DNA from: Desulfobulbaceae bacterium UBA2213
GTDB lineage: Bacteria > Desulfobacterota > Desulfobulbia > Desulfobulbales > Desulfocapsaceae
Direction of reading: 5' to 3'
Assembly: GCA_002327225.1 (NCBI GenBank)
Contig: DCUN01000205.1
Coordinates: 10,506 to 18,862, forward strand
Length of the DNA stretch: 8,357 bases
The number at the start of each line of letters is the position of its first letter. Within the stretch, counting starts at the first letter, position 1. Below are positions 1 to 5,941 of the stretch, in pieces. Made by a program: the position numbers and the translations under genes. The notes beneath the pieces were generated by a model. It saw only the letters and a program-made list of their open reading frames with translations. It had not been told where the DNA came from and did not search any database.

Positions 1-1
1 G

Positions 2-39
2 CAGCTCATTTTCTTGTGAAAAAACAAGAAAATGAGCTG
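2..39 (-). terminator. Hairpin downstream of the DUF445 gene
   Basis: A perfect inverted repeat with 16-bp arms (2-17 and 24-39) surrounds a 6-nt loop. It begins 7 nt after the minus-strand stop codon of the DUF445 gene, which is where a rho-independent terminator is expected. The stem is only moderately GC-rich, and the run of U that should follow on the minus strand falls outside the window, so termination is inferred from stem and position alone. It could also act on a convergent gene to the left. Confidence 0.6.
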
Positions 40-46
40 TAAGGCA

Positions 47-1768
47 CTAAAAGGCAGTCAACAACAGCACATTCAGGCAACCGATCAGAAAACCGAGAAA
101 GGCGCCAAAGAGATTGATATACTTGAACTGTTCTTCCATGATTGAGAGGAGCAGCCTCTCAAGGCGCATCAAGTCCAGAGAGTCCACTTTTTCTTTGACG
201 ATCTGTTTGAGATTCAGGGAAGCCACCAGGCCCGGCACTTCGAGCGCCAACATGTCAGAGGCCATGTTCTGAATCGATTGATAGAGACCATCCCGCACCC
301 CGGCTGGAAGCAGGGCGGAGAGACGTCCGATAGGACGACCAAGAAGCTCATGCAGCAGGGATTGAGTCATGAAATTCAGACTTTTTCTGGTTTCTCCTGA
401 ACGCAGAACAGACAGGAGCTCCGCTTTGATCCAGGCCTTGCCCTTCCGCATTCCAGTATCCCCCAGAAGATCCCATAATGCCTCACCAAGAGATAATCCG
501 CCGCCTTCTATATGGGTTTCCAGATTATCCCGGATCATAGAGGCTACGGCCGAGGTCATTTCCGGCTCACGGAGAAAGGCCGTTAGTTGAAGACTCAACT
601 GCGAACAGAACCGCTCTATCTTATCCCCTTGATCCTCAGTCGTTCCTTCACTGGCACTCGTTCCCGCAGCATTCAACAGTTCCTGGCCGTCGGTCGCTTC
701 TACACCGTCCCTGGCGCCGGCGACGCCCGCCCTCCCCTGACCTTCGCCCACCATCCTGACCAGTGGGGTGGCCAGAAAAGCCTGGCTTCTTTCCCGCAGG
801 ACGGTTGACACCCGCTGCTGCACATCCTCATTCTGCAACCAACCGACAATCTCTTCCTCTTTGTCAATCAGATAGTCACGAACCTTCCTTTCAACGGTCT
901 CCATGCTGAGAAAACTCTTTACCATCCCGGCCATGGGCCCCATGGAAGCAATGAAGTTCTCCACTCCCGCCCGGACTCCTTTAACGATTTTATCGCGAAT
1001 TTCAGGTTCACTCAAGACGATTGCAAACCTGCCCAGCAATACCGGAGTCTGCTCTTCGATGGTCTTGACAATAAGCTCCTGCAAAGACTCAGGGAGAATG
1101 TCAGCAAGGGATTTTTCCTGTCTGAGGGTCCCGTAAACCTTCTGTTGAACAAAGGTCTGGGCCCATTGTTCCATGGCTGGACTTGCCAGCATCCGGGCCA
1201 GGTTTATCTCGATAAAGGCGTAGCCTCCTTCCCGCTCTCTTCCAGGAAAAATCTCTGCGAGACTGGTTACCAGAATGCGTTCTAGCTGCTGTTCAAGAGC
1301 TGTTTCCACAATAACCGCAAAGGCAGGAGAGGCCACAAAGGAATGAATTCCCTCCTGGGCCTGATAGGTGACGGCCTTGACCGCCACATCAAAATAGCTC
1401 TGATATCCTTTAGGAATAAGACTTGGCAGCGGCCCAAGATCACGATGTAAAAGGGCGCCGCCCCTGTTTTCTATCAATCCGTAAAGATGGGTCTGAAACG
1501 ATTCGTTGGCCAGGGCCTGACCGATCTCCCTGCTGGTCAGGAGATGTTCCCCCACCATCTCGCCTATGTTGATGGCCAGATCCCCCCGCTTGGAAGGAAT
1601 AACCCCTGGAGTCAGGGGGAGCCGGATGCCAAAAACCCGCCAGGGATTCAAAGGCCGAAAGAGCATCTTGATGGCAACTTTATTGGTCAGATAGCCAATA
1701 AAGGCCCCTACTACTGGCGGCGTTGCATAATTCAGGGCAACAAGAAGATCAGCGCTTATTATTGACAT
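47..1768 (-). CDS. DUF445 family membrane-anchored protein
   Basis: A 573-residue protein of the DUF445 family (related to Bacillus YheB/UPF0754); its biochemical role is not known. The family signature is at the N-terminus: a short hydrophobic segment at about residues 17-27 leading into GAFIGYLTNKVAIKMLFRP (21-39) and then LPLTPGVIPSKRGDLA (50-65). The middle is long, helical and charged, with repeated amphipathic stretches. The C-terminus ends in a clear membrane segment (about 552-573, INLFGAFLGFLIGCLNVLLL). A Gly/Ala/acidic low-complexity stretch at about 340-381 looks like a flexible linker or insertion between two helical blocks. The ATG at 1768 is preceded by GGAG with 10-nt spacing. 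The start overlaps the end of the upstream phosphatase gene by 20 bp, which suggests co-transcription and perhaps translational coupling. By topology it is probably an inner-membrane protein anchored at both ends with a large soluble domain; this is inference. Family assignment is confident, function is not. Confidence 0.85.
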   Translation of the reverse strand: MSIISADLLVALNYATPPVVGAFIGYLTNKVAIKMLFRPLNPWRVFGIRLPLTPGVIPSKRGDLAINIGEMVGEHLLTSREIGQALANESFQTHLYGLIENRGGALLHRDLGPLPSLIPKGYQSYFDVAVKAVTYQAQEGIHSFVASPAFAVIVETALEQQLERILVTSLAEIFPGREREGGYAFIEINLARMLASPAMEQWAQTFVQQKVYGTLRQEKSLADILPESLQELIVKTIEEQTPVLLGRFAIVLSEPEIRDKIVKGVRAGVENFIASMGPMAGMVKSFLSMETVERKVRDYLIDKEEEIVGWLQNEDVQQRVSTVLRERSQAFLATPLVRMVGEGQGRAGVAGARDGVEATDGQELLNAAGTSASEGTTEDQGDKIERFCSQLSLQLTAFLREPEMTSAVASMIRDNLETHIEGGGLSLGEALWDLLGDTGMRKGKAWIKAELLSVLRSGETRKSLNFMTQSLLHELLGRPIGRLSALLPAGVRDGLYQSIQNMASDMLALEVPGLVASLNLKQIVKEKVDSLDLMRLERLLLSIMEEQFKYINLFGAFLGFLIGCLNVLLLTAF

Positions 1769-2411
1769 AATTCACAATCTCCGAAGGATGGCTGATAATG
1801 TTTCCGGCCTTATTTTTCTCCAGTTCCTGGCGCTCCCGAAATCCCCAGAGGACACCCATGGTAAACATCCCTGCCCTGTTACCGGTCTGCATGTCAGTGG
1901 CGGTATCCCCTACATAAAGAATCTGCTGAGGCATCAATTGCATCAGGGTGGCAATTTCCAGGGCCCCAGCCGGATCAGGTTTTTTGGCCACTCCCTCGCG
2001 CTGACCATAAACAAAGTTAAAGGTGTCCGCGGCAAAAAAACGATCAACGCAGAGCTGGGTAAAGGCGTGCGGCTTATTGGAAAGGACCCCTAATTTCAAT
2101 CCTGCCTGGCGCAAGTGTTGGAGCATCTCCACAACCCCCGCATACGGCCTGCTCTGCAGATCCCAGCTCTGGCCATACAATTGCAGAAAGATGTCCATGC
2201 AGGCGGCAACTTCTTGCCGTGAACGATTTTTATCCGGGACAATACGCTCGATCAGGGTCATGAGACCATCACCGACAAAATAGCGATAGGCATCAGAAGA
2301 ATGGCCGGGAAAGCCGAAATGAGCCAGGGTCGCATTAGCGGCATCAGCCAGATCCTCAAGGGTATCGACTAAGGTGCCGTCAAGGTCAAAGATTACGCCA
2401 CGAATATCCAT
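1749..2411 (-). CDS. gph: HAD-family phosphatase, phosphoglycolate phosphatase-like
   Basis: A 220-residue cytoplasmic hydrolase of the haloacid dehalogenase superfamily, Gph/PGP-like branch, which typically dephosphorylates 2-phosphoglycolate with Mg2+. All four HAD motifs are visible: motif I FDLDGTLVDT with nucleophile D9 and acid/base D11; motif II at S111 (LSNKP); motif III Lys at K143/K144 in AKKPDP; motif IV YVGDTATDM with D169 and D173. The helical cap domain lies between motifs I and II (about residues 17-90). The length is typical for the family. The ATG at 2411 places motif I at the usual distance from the N-terminus, so the start is secure although no good Shine-Dalgarno is seen. 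It is the first gene of a pair with the DUF445 gene, which it overlaps by 20 bp. HAD substrate specificity cannot be read from sequence, so another small phosphoester is possible. Confidence 0.85.
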   Translation of the reverse strand: MDIRGVIFDLDGTLVDTLEDLADAANATLAHFGFPGHSSDAYRYFVGDGLMTLIERIVPDKNRSRQEVAACMDIFLQLYGQSWDLQSRPYAGVVEMLQHLRQAGLKLGVLSNKPHAFTQLCVDRFFAADTFNFVYGQREGVAKKPDPAGALEIATLMQLMPQQILYVGDTATDMQTGNRAGMFTMGVLWGFRERQELEKNKAGNIISHPSEIVNYVNNKR

Positions 2412-2428
2412 AAAAAAGGTGCCAGCGA

Positions 2429-2438
2429 TTTTTTTTTT
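2429..2438. repeat. 10-bp homopolymeric T tract upstream of gph
   Basis: Ten consecutive T on the plus strand (A on the coding strand) lie 18-27 bp upstream of the gph start codon. Tracts of this length are prone to slippage and bend DNA. It sits where a promoter spacer or leader would be, but no convincing -35/-10 pair can be placed around it. Nothing shows that it is functional. Confidence 0.4.
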
Positions 2439-2441
2439 GTT

Positions 2442-2651
2442 TTAACTTTGCAGAATGTGAGGATTTAAAATCAAGCTGTCAGTGTAGTTGCCGTTAACTG
2501 GACTTTTTTCGATCCTGTAAACAGCATTATCTTGATAAAGATATTCCACACAAGCACAGTATCCACAATCTTTCTGATACACAGACGTAAATGTCAACGA
2601 TATGTCTAACACAAACTGCAGACCAAAGACAACACCATTGTCACTGAGCAT
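2442..2651 (-). CDS. Possible small hypothetical protein, weakly supported
   Basis: A 69-codon ATG-initiated frame on the same strand as gph, ending 30 bp upstream of it. The product would have a Tyr/Cys-rich middle (CGYCACVEYLY) and no recognisable domain, signal peptide or membrane segment. The composition is not obviously that of a random frame, but there is no Shine-Dalgarno before the ATG and an in-frame stop lies just upstream. The DNA looks A+T-richer than the flanking housekeeping genes. It may be a gene, a remnant of accessory DNA or chance. No function is proposed. Confidence 0.22.
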   Translation of the reverse strand: MLSDNGVVFGLQFVLDISLTFTSVYQKDCGYCACVEYLYQDNAVYRIEKSPVNGNYTDSLILNPHILQS

Positions 2652-2686
2652 AAATTAGGGCTGTTGCTTGAGGTTATTTTGCTTAA

Positions 2687-2785
2687 CGAGCGTTCGGAAG
2701 TGATGCTTTCATCAGCACAATTGAAGGCATTGTCGGCAGAAGGTTGACCGCATTGCCTGTTGGTAGGCCAAGAAAAACAAAATAA
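2687..2785 (+). pseudogene. C-terminal remnant of an IS200-like/REP-associated transposase (copy 1)
   Basis: The frame reads RAFGSDAFISTIEG, then a segment ending GRRLTALPVGRPRKTK and a TAA stop. This matches my recollection of the C-terminal tail of Y1_Tnp (REP-associated tyrosine, RAYT) transposases: G-S/D-x-x-FI-x-x-(I/L)E, a GR-x-L element and a terminal basic GRPRK. An in-frame stop lies directly before the segment, and no catalytic domain (HUH motif and tyrosine) is present, so only the last 32 codons remain. It is a decayed fragment, not a functional gene. The identification rests on motif recognition and should be checked by search. Confidence 0.45.
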
Positions 2786-2899
2786 ACGGTCGCTGTTCCT
2801 AATTTTATTGAGGATGCTTTTATTGAAAAACTTGAAATCACAGTAAAGCGGATTTTAAGACAGCAAAGACCTGGTCCCAAAAAGAACACCAAGGGTTAG
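2786..2899 (+). pseudogene. Second transposase-tail remnant, in frame after copy 1
   Basis: Directly after the stop of the first remnant, the same frame continues without interruption for 37 codons: a TVAVPNFIEDAFIEKLE part, then VKRIL and a basic end RQQRPGPKKNTKG followed by TAG. It resembles the first remnant in order and spacing: DAFI, then E three to four residues on, V, R-x-L, G/P, and a Lys-rich terminus containing TK. No start codon or catalytic domain is associated with it. It may be the tail of a second, related Y1_Tnp element or an internal duplication. The identification is weaker than for the first copy. Confidence 0.35.
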
Positions 2900-2911
2900 A
2901 TATATGTCCCC

Positions 2912-2943
2912 GGAACCCCTGCCTGGAACCCCTGAAACCCCTG
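2912..2943. repeat. Cluster of three AACCCCTG direct repeats
   Basis: AACCCCTG occurs at 2914-2921, 2927-2934 and 2936-2943. The first two share the longer unit GGAACCCCTG at a 13-bp step. The cluster lies between the transposase-tail remnants and the 3' end of the toxin gene. It could be the degenerate end of a mobile element or a small tandem duplication. It does not fold into a terminator hairpin for the toxin gene. Confidence 0.5.
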
Positions 2944-2950
2944 GTTTTGC

Positions 2951-3274
2951 TCAAGCAAATCCAAGGAATACAGCCAAACAACGCTCTATCTCCAGCAGTG
3001 TATTCTTGTCAATTTTGCCAAAGGGTTTTCCAAGCTTCTCTTTCACTACAGTCATGGTTTTATCCACCATCACCTGGGAAGGCTTATTGAGTCCGTTTGT
3101 GATACTTGGTTCAATTGTTATACGAAATAATGGTGCATCGACAAGTGTGCTCGTCACAGGCAAAATTGTCACGGTTGCATGTTTATCAAACCGGTCAGGC
3201 TGGAGGATCAACGCTGGTCTTGGCTTGCCAAAATCACCTTGCATAGCCACAGTCACAAAATCCCCACGCTTCAT
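2951..3274 (-). CDS. MazF/PemK-family toxin, probable endoribonuclease
   Basis: A 107-residue protein of the MazF/PemK/CcdB fold, the toxin half of a type II toxin-antitoxin pair; family members generally cleave RNA at short specific sequences. Visible hallmarks are the N-terminal MKRGDFVTV strand, the GKPRPALIL segment (16-24, R19 at the position of the catalytic arginine of MazF), LPVTST (38-43, with the conserved Thr/Ser), and the QVMVDK strand (67-72). The length matches the family. The ATG at 3274 is preferred: it overlaps the antitoxin stop as ATGA and has GGAGG at 3285-3289 with 10-nt spacing. A GTG nine bases upstream would lie 1 nt from that GGAGG and is unlikely. The gene is translationally coupled to the upstream antitoxin. 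No residue loss is apparent, so it could be active. The cleavage site cannot be inferred. Confidence 0.85.
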   Translation of the reverse strand: MKRGDFVTVAMQGDFGKPRPALILQPDRFDKHATVTILPVTSTLVDAPLFRITIEPSITNGLNKPSQVMVDKTMTVVKEKLGKPFGKIDKNTLLEIERCLAVFLGFA

Positions 3275-3492
3275 TTCACCCACCCCTCCACATCTGCCAA
3301 AGCATTATCCATAAAATCTAACAGCTCAATATCTGCCATGTCTGCTTGCGCGGCCAACTTGGATTGACGACGACATTCATCGGCAAACTCAGGTCGTCTG
3401 GTGTCTGGTACCCAAAGTTGAATTGGTCGTAACCCTGCTTTACGAAGAGCCGCCCTGCGCTTTTGCACTCTTTCCGCAATTGGTGTTGCCAT
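3271..3492 (-). CDS. MazE-type antitoxin, DUF3018 family
   Basis: A 73-residue protein beginning MATPIAERVQKRRAALRKAG, followed by LRPIQLWVPDTRRPEFADECRR; this is the DUF3018 family annotated as MazE-like antitoxins partnered with PemK/MazF toxins. The basic N-terminal half, rich in Arg and Lys, probably binds DNA. The acidic C-terminal part (ADMADIELLDFMDNALADVEGW region) is the expected toxin-binding segment. A longer in-frame extension upstream exists, but the ATG at 3492 has an excellent AAGGAGG at 10-nt spacing and starts exactly at the family N-terminus. It is the first gene of the pair and overlaps the toxin start by 4 bp, the usual order for antitoxin excess. It probably autoregulates through the palindrome at 3514-3525. 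Confidence 0.85.
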   Translation of the reverse strand: MATPIAERVQKRRAALRKAGLRPIQLWVPDTRRPEFADECRRQSKLAAQADMADIELLDFMDNALADVEGWVK

Positions 3493-3502
3493 AATGTATA
3501 TC

Positions 3503-3509
3503 CCTCCTT
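3503..3509 (-). promoter_or_regulatory. Strong ribosome-binding site of the antitoxin gene
   Basis: On the minus strand this reads AAGGAGG, a full match to the anti-Shine-Dalgarno core, placed 10 nt before the ATG at 3492. It decides the antitoxin start against the longer upstream frame, and it is the best Shine-Dalgarno I noticed in the window, in line with a need for antitoxin excess. Confidence 0.8.
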
Positions 3510-3513
3510 TCTT

Positions 3514-3546
3514 GTTACATGTAACCATTTGCAAAAAAGTAGTCAA
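3514..3546 (-). promoter_or_regulatory. mazEF promoter with a palindromic operator over the -10 region
   Basis: On the minus strand a TTGACT hexamer (3546-3541) matches the sigma-70 -35 in five of six positions. It is followed after 16-17 nt by TTACAT/TACATG, a weaker -10, with TG just upstream as in an extended -10. The -10 lies inside GTTACATGTAAC (3514-3525), a perfect 12-bp palindrome. This arrangement suits autorepression by the antitoxin or the toxin-antitoxin complex, which is the usual mode for type II systems. Palindrome and hexamers are seen directly; repression is inference. Confidence 0.6.
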
Positions 3547-3935
3547 GATTTTTTTAAGCCTTCCATGTTGTCTGTTTTTTATTATTAAAAAAATGTTTTC
3601 TAAACGGTTGCCCAGGGGGCAGGGAGAATGGCCAAGGATAGCTGATAAGGAAGGAAGGCCGCAGAAACGGGATGACGCTGGGCAGGCCCAAGGAGGTGGG
3701 GACATCTGGTTCATTTTCATCGTGATCTTTTGGAAAAAACCCTCTATGATTACCAACCATTGTTCCCGTGTATCTGCATAGCAGTTGTGCTTGGCTAGGA
3801 GCGGATCAACGGGTGAATAAACTTAACTGGAAAAACATGACCACTTGCGTCAAGGTCCAATTTATTGCCCCCTCCCCTTTCTCCTTCAGTAGCAGGGGCA
3901 ACAACCACCAAAATCTCTTGTCAGGAACCCTATAA
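3547..3935. other. Intergenic region between mazEF and the yaiI-like gene
   Basis: About 390 bp separate two divergently transcribed units. The open frames here lack ribosome-binding sites, and their translations (Pro/Arg- or Phe-rich) match nothing I recognise. Small GC-rich inverted repeats occur at about 3607-3619 (TGCCC/GGGCA) and 3680-3688 (GGGC/GCCC). A GGGGACAT at 3698-3705 is the inverse of ATGTCCCC at 2904-2911. The promoter of the yaiI-like gene should lie near the right end, but I cannot place it with confidence. Confidence 0.5.
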
Positions 3936-4409
3936 ATGCATATTCTGGTGGACGCCGATTCCTGTCATGGAATCATCAAGGATATCCTGTACCGGGCCGC
4001 GGAAAGGACACAAACCCTGATGACCCTGGTGGCGGATCGTCCGCTGACGGTTCCGGAATCCCCCCATATCAAAAAGGTGCAGGTCAGATCTGGACTCAAT
4101 TCAGCGGATGACCGGATTATTGAGCTGGCGCAGCCTGGTGATCTGATTATTACTGACGATATCCCCCTGGCCTCGGCGGTGGTTGGCAAGGGCAGTCTGG
4201 TCCTTAATCAGCGGGGTGAGATCCTGGAGCAAGAAAATGTCGCCGAACGGCTCGCAGCCAGAAACTTCATGACCGAGCTGCGTGATTCCGGCATCAACAC
4301 AGGTGGTCCGGCGCCACTGAGCCAGAGAAATCGACAAGCCTTTGCCAACCAACTGGACCGGCTCCTGAGTCAACAGAAGGCAAATCCCTTTCATTCGCCC
4401 CGAGGATAA
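3936..4409 (+). CDS. yaiI: UPF0178/DUF188 family protein, YaiI/YqxD-like
   Basis: A 157-residue protein of the UPF0178 (DUF188) family, conserved across bacteria, with a PIN-like arrangement of acidic residues suggesting a metal-dependent nuclease-like fold; activity is not established. Visible signature elements are MHILVDADSC (D6, D8), IIKDILYRAAER (13-24), VRSGLNSADDRI (50-61, D58/D59), GDLIITDDIPLA (68-79, D74/D75), and the C-terminal GGPAPLSQRNRQAFANQLDRLL (123-144). The usual DADACPV begins here as DADSCHG, replacing the Ala before the Cys and the Pro after it. The ATG at 3936 has AGGA at 9-nt spacing. The flavoprotein gene follows after 37 bp and is probably co-transcribed. Length is at the upper end for the family because of a short polar tail. 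Confidence 0.85.
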   Translation: MHILVDADSCHGIIKDILYRAAERTQTLMTLVADRPLTVPESPHIKKVQVRSGLNSADDRIIELAQPGDLIITDDIPLASAVVGKGSLVLNQRGEILEQENVAERLAARNFMTELRDSGINTGGPAPLSQRNRQAFANQLDRLLSQQKANPFHSPRG

Positions 4410-4446
4410 CGTCCGTTTCCATGGATCTGGACAGCAAATAACAGTC

Positions 4447-5487
4447 ATGCATTTTCATACGGTCATTGCAGGCGCCGGCCCTGCCGGTCTGGCCTGTGCC
4501 AGAATTCTTGCTGAGCACGGCCTCCAGCCCCTGGTCATTGAACGGCATGAAACAATCGGGGCCAAGGTCTGCGCCGGCGGGATCACCTGGGGCGGCCTGA
4601 TCAGCAAGGTGCCCCAGGATCTTGCCGAAAAGTCTTTTCCGGTGCAGCATATCACGACCCGTTTTCAGAAGGTGCGCATCGAAGAGCCAGCCCCCATCAT
4701 CGCCACAGTGAATCGAGTAAAACTCGGGAACTATATGGCACACCAGGCGCTTGCTGCCGGCACCAGGATCATGACCGGCTGGCAGGTAAGAGGGATTGGT
4801 GCGCAAAAACTGATCATTGAGCAGAAAGAAAGCAGGAAACAGCAGGAGATCACCTTTAACTATCTGGTTGGGGCAGACGGATCAAGCTCTCTGGTACGAA
4901 GACATCTGGGGATTTCGAGCAACAGGATGGGCATCGGCATCAACTATCAGACCAAGGGTGAGTTGCAGAAGATGGAGTGGCATCTCAATACCCACTTTTT
5001 CAGGAACGGATATGGATGGATCTTCCCTCACCGTGATACTGTTTCCATTGGCGCTTATATCCCCAAACTTCGTAAGACCGTGATGTCCGCCCAGGACTTG
5101 AAAAAGGGGCTGCTTTCCTGGGCCGGAACCCTGGGCTTTTCCCTTGAAAAAGAACAAGCCAGGGCCGAATATATCAATTATGATTATCAGGGCTGGAGAT
5201 TTGGCAGAACTTTTCTGATTGGCGATGCCGCTGGACTAGCCTCGGGGCTGACCGGTGAGGGTATTTATCCGGCCATCATCTCTGGTGAAGAGACTGGACG
5301 CACCATTATTGATCCTGATCACAGCCCTGCCGTAATGGAAGGCCTGATCCGTAAACACAGCCTGCACAGCCGTATGACAGACTGGACAAGCTCCAGTCCC
5401 ACTTTCAACATCCTTGCCGGAGAGTTGATGACTCTGGGGCTGCGATATGGCATAATAAAATTCAGTAAACTTGAAATGGCAATTTAA
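4447..5487 (+). CDS. Geranylgeranyl reductase family FAD-dependent oxidoreductase
   Basis: A 346-residue flavoprotein of the geranylgeranyl reductase (GGR)/p-hydroxybenzoate hydroxylase-like group. Related enzymes saturate isoprenoid double bonds in (bacterio)chlorophyll side chains, archaeal lipids or quinone tails. Visible elements: the N-terminal Rossmann motif GAGPAG (9-14) with the adenine-ribose acid E32; the GGR-type segment KVCAGGIT (40-47); the DG motif VGADGSSSLVR (141-151); YGWIFPH (189-195), corresponding to the family YxWxFPK motif; and the FAD-binding GD motif FLIGDAAGLASGLTGEGI (256-273). The active-site Cys42 is retained. Length fits the family. There is no signal peptide, so it should be cytoplasmic or membrane-peripheral. 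The Shine-Dalgarno before the ATG is weak. It lies 37 bp after the yaiI-like gene. The substrate is not evident; menaquinone or another polyprenyl compound is a guess. Confidence 0.85.
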   Translation: MHFHTVIAGAGPAGLACARILAEHGLQPLVIERHETIGAKVCAGGITWGGLISKVPQDLAEKSFPVQHITTRFQKVRIEEPAPIIATVNRVKLGNYMAHQALAAGTRIMTGWQVRGIGAQKLIIEQKESRKQQEITFNYLVGADGSSSLVRRHLGISSNRMGIGINYQTKGELQKMEWHLNTHFFRNGYGWIFPHRDTVSIGAYIPKLRKTVMSAQDLKKGLLSWAGTLGFSLEKEQARAEYINYDYQGWRFGRTFLIGDAAGLASGLTGEGIYPAIISGEETGRTIIDPDHSPAVMEGLIRKHSLHSRMTDWTSSSPTFNILAGELMTLGLRYGIIKFSKLEMAI

Positions 5488-5579
5488 GATGTTCATGTTA
5501 TTTGTGGACAGACCCTTAGGGTGTTTTGAGTAATAACGCCCTTTCACTTATCAACTTCTCAGCAGCCACACCCTCAATC

Positions 5580-5852
5580 ATGAATCCTGCATCAGACAGA
5601 AAGACAAAGTCCGTTCTCCTGAATATCGCCTTTTTCCTCTCCTGTGGCGCTATTCTTTTTTTCCTGTTCAACGCCCCGGAAGAAACCACAAAAAAACTGC
5701 CAAAAGACCAGAACCACAGTCGTTTTCAGGAAATGAAGAAAAAAGAGGCGGAAAAGTTCTGCACCGAGTGTCACATCCCTGGAGGAGTGTTTCCCCTTCC
5801 TGAGGGCCACCCCCCTAAATATCGCTGCCTTTTCTGCCACAAGAGAAACTGA
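5580..5852 (+). CDS. Small membrane-anchored protein with two CxxCH heme-binding motifs
   Basis: From the ATG at 5580 this is a 90-residue protein: a short basic N-terminus, one hydrophobic segment (about residues 12-31, SVLLNIAFFLSCGAILFFLF), a charged linker, then a C-terminal domain with CTECH (C61, C64, H65) and CLFCH (C83, C86, H87) separated by a Pro/Gly-rich stretch, GGVFPLPEGHPPKYR. An uncleaved anchor with a Lys/Arg-rich front predicts a periplasmic heme domain. Two CxxCH motifs indicate covalent attachment of two c-type hemes, so an electron-transfer role is inferred. A TTG at 5526 would add 18 residues; the ATG is chosen because the extension is not signal-like, though neither start has a strong Shine-Dalgarno. 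It follows the flavoprotein by 92 bp on the same strand. The four cysteines could instead form a zinc site if the protein were cytoplasmic. I do not recognise a named family. Confidence 0.75.
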   Translation: MNPASDRKTKSVLLNIAFFLSCGAILFFLFNAPEETTKKLPKDQNHSRFQEMKKKEAEKFCTECHIPGGVFPLPEGHPPKYRCLFCHKRN

Positions 5853-5941
5853 CAGTAAATTCAGGTTGCGCCGCTATATCCCCGGCCGTCAGATAATACA
5901 AGTTTCCTGCAAAGAAATGCCAGGATTCAAAGGTTCGTCTC

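Noticed and set aside
2683..2892. Minus-strand frame of 69 codons
   Set aside because: It lies wholly antisense to the two transposase-tail remnants, lacks a ribosome-binding site and has no recognisable features; it is best explained as the shadow of those remnants.
3493..3756. 88-codon N-terminal extension of the antitoxin frame
   Set aside because: The extension has no family match, runs through the promoter and palindrome, and bypasses the strong AAGGAGG that precedes the ATG at 3492.
3494..3781. Plus-strand frame of 95 codons opposite the antitoxin promoter
   Set aside because: It starts inside the antitoxin leader without a ribosome-binding site, and its translation is an unrelated mix of hydrophobic and Arg/Gly-rich stretches with no family resemblance.
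5512..5522. ACCCT-T-AGGGT palindrome upstream of the two-heme gene
   Set aside because: Arms of 5 bp around a single base cannot form a hairpin, and no promoter elements accompany it; as an operator it would be speculation.
5526..5579. 18-codon extension of the two-heme protein from a TTG
   Set aside because: A TTG start with a poorly spaced AGGG is possible, but the extension is neither signal-like nor needed; the ATG gives a typical basic N-terminus followed by a membrane segment.
5853..5941. Search for a terminator between the convergent two-heme and DUF2062 genes
   Set aside because: Only a 5-bp CTGAC/GTCAG pair over a long loop was found, with no T tract; not enough to call a terminator.
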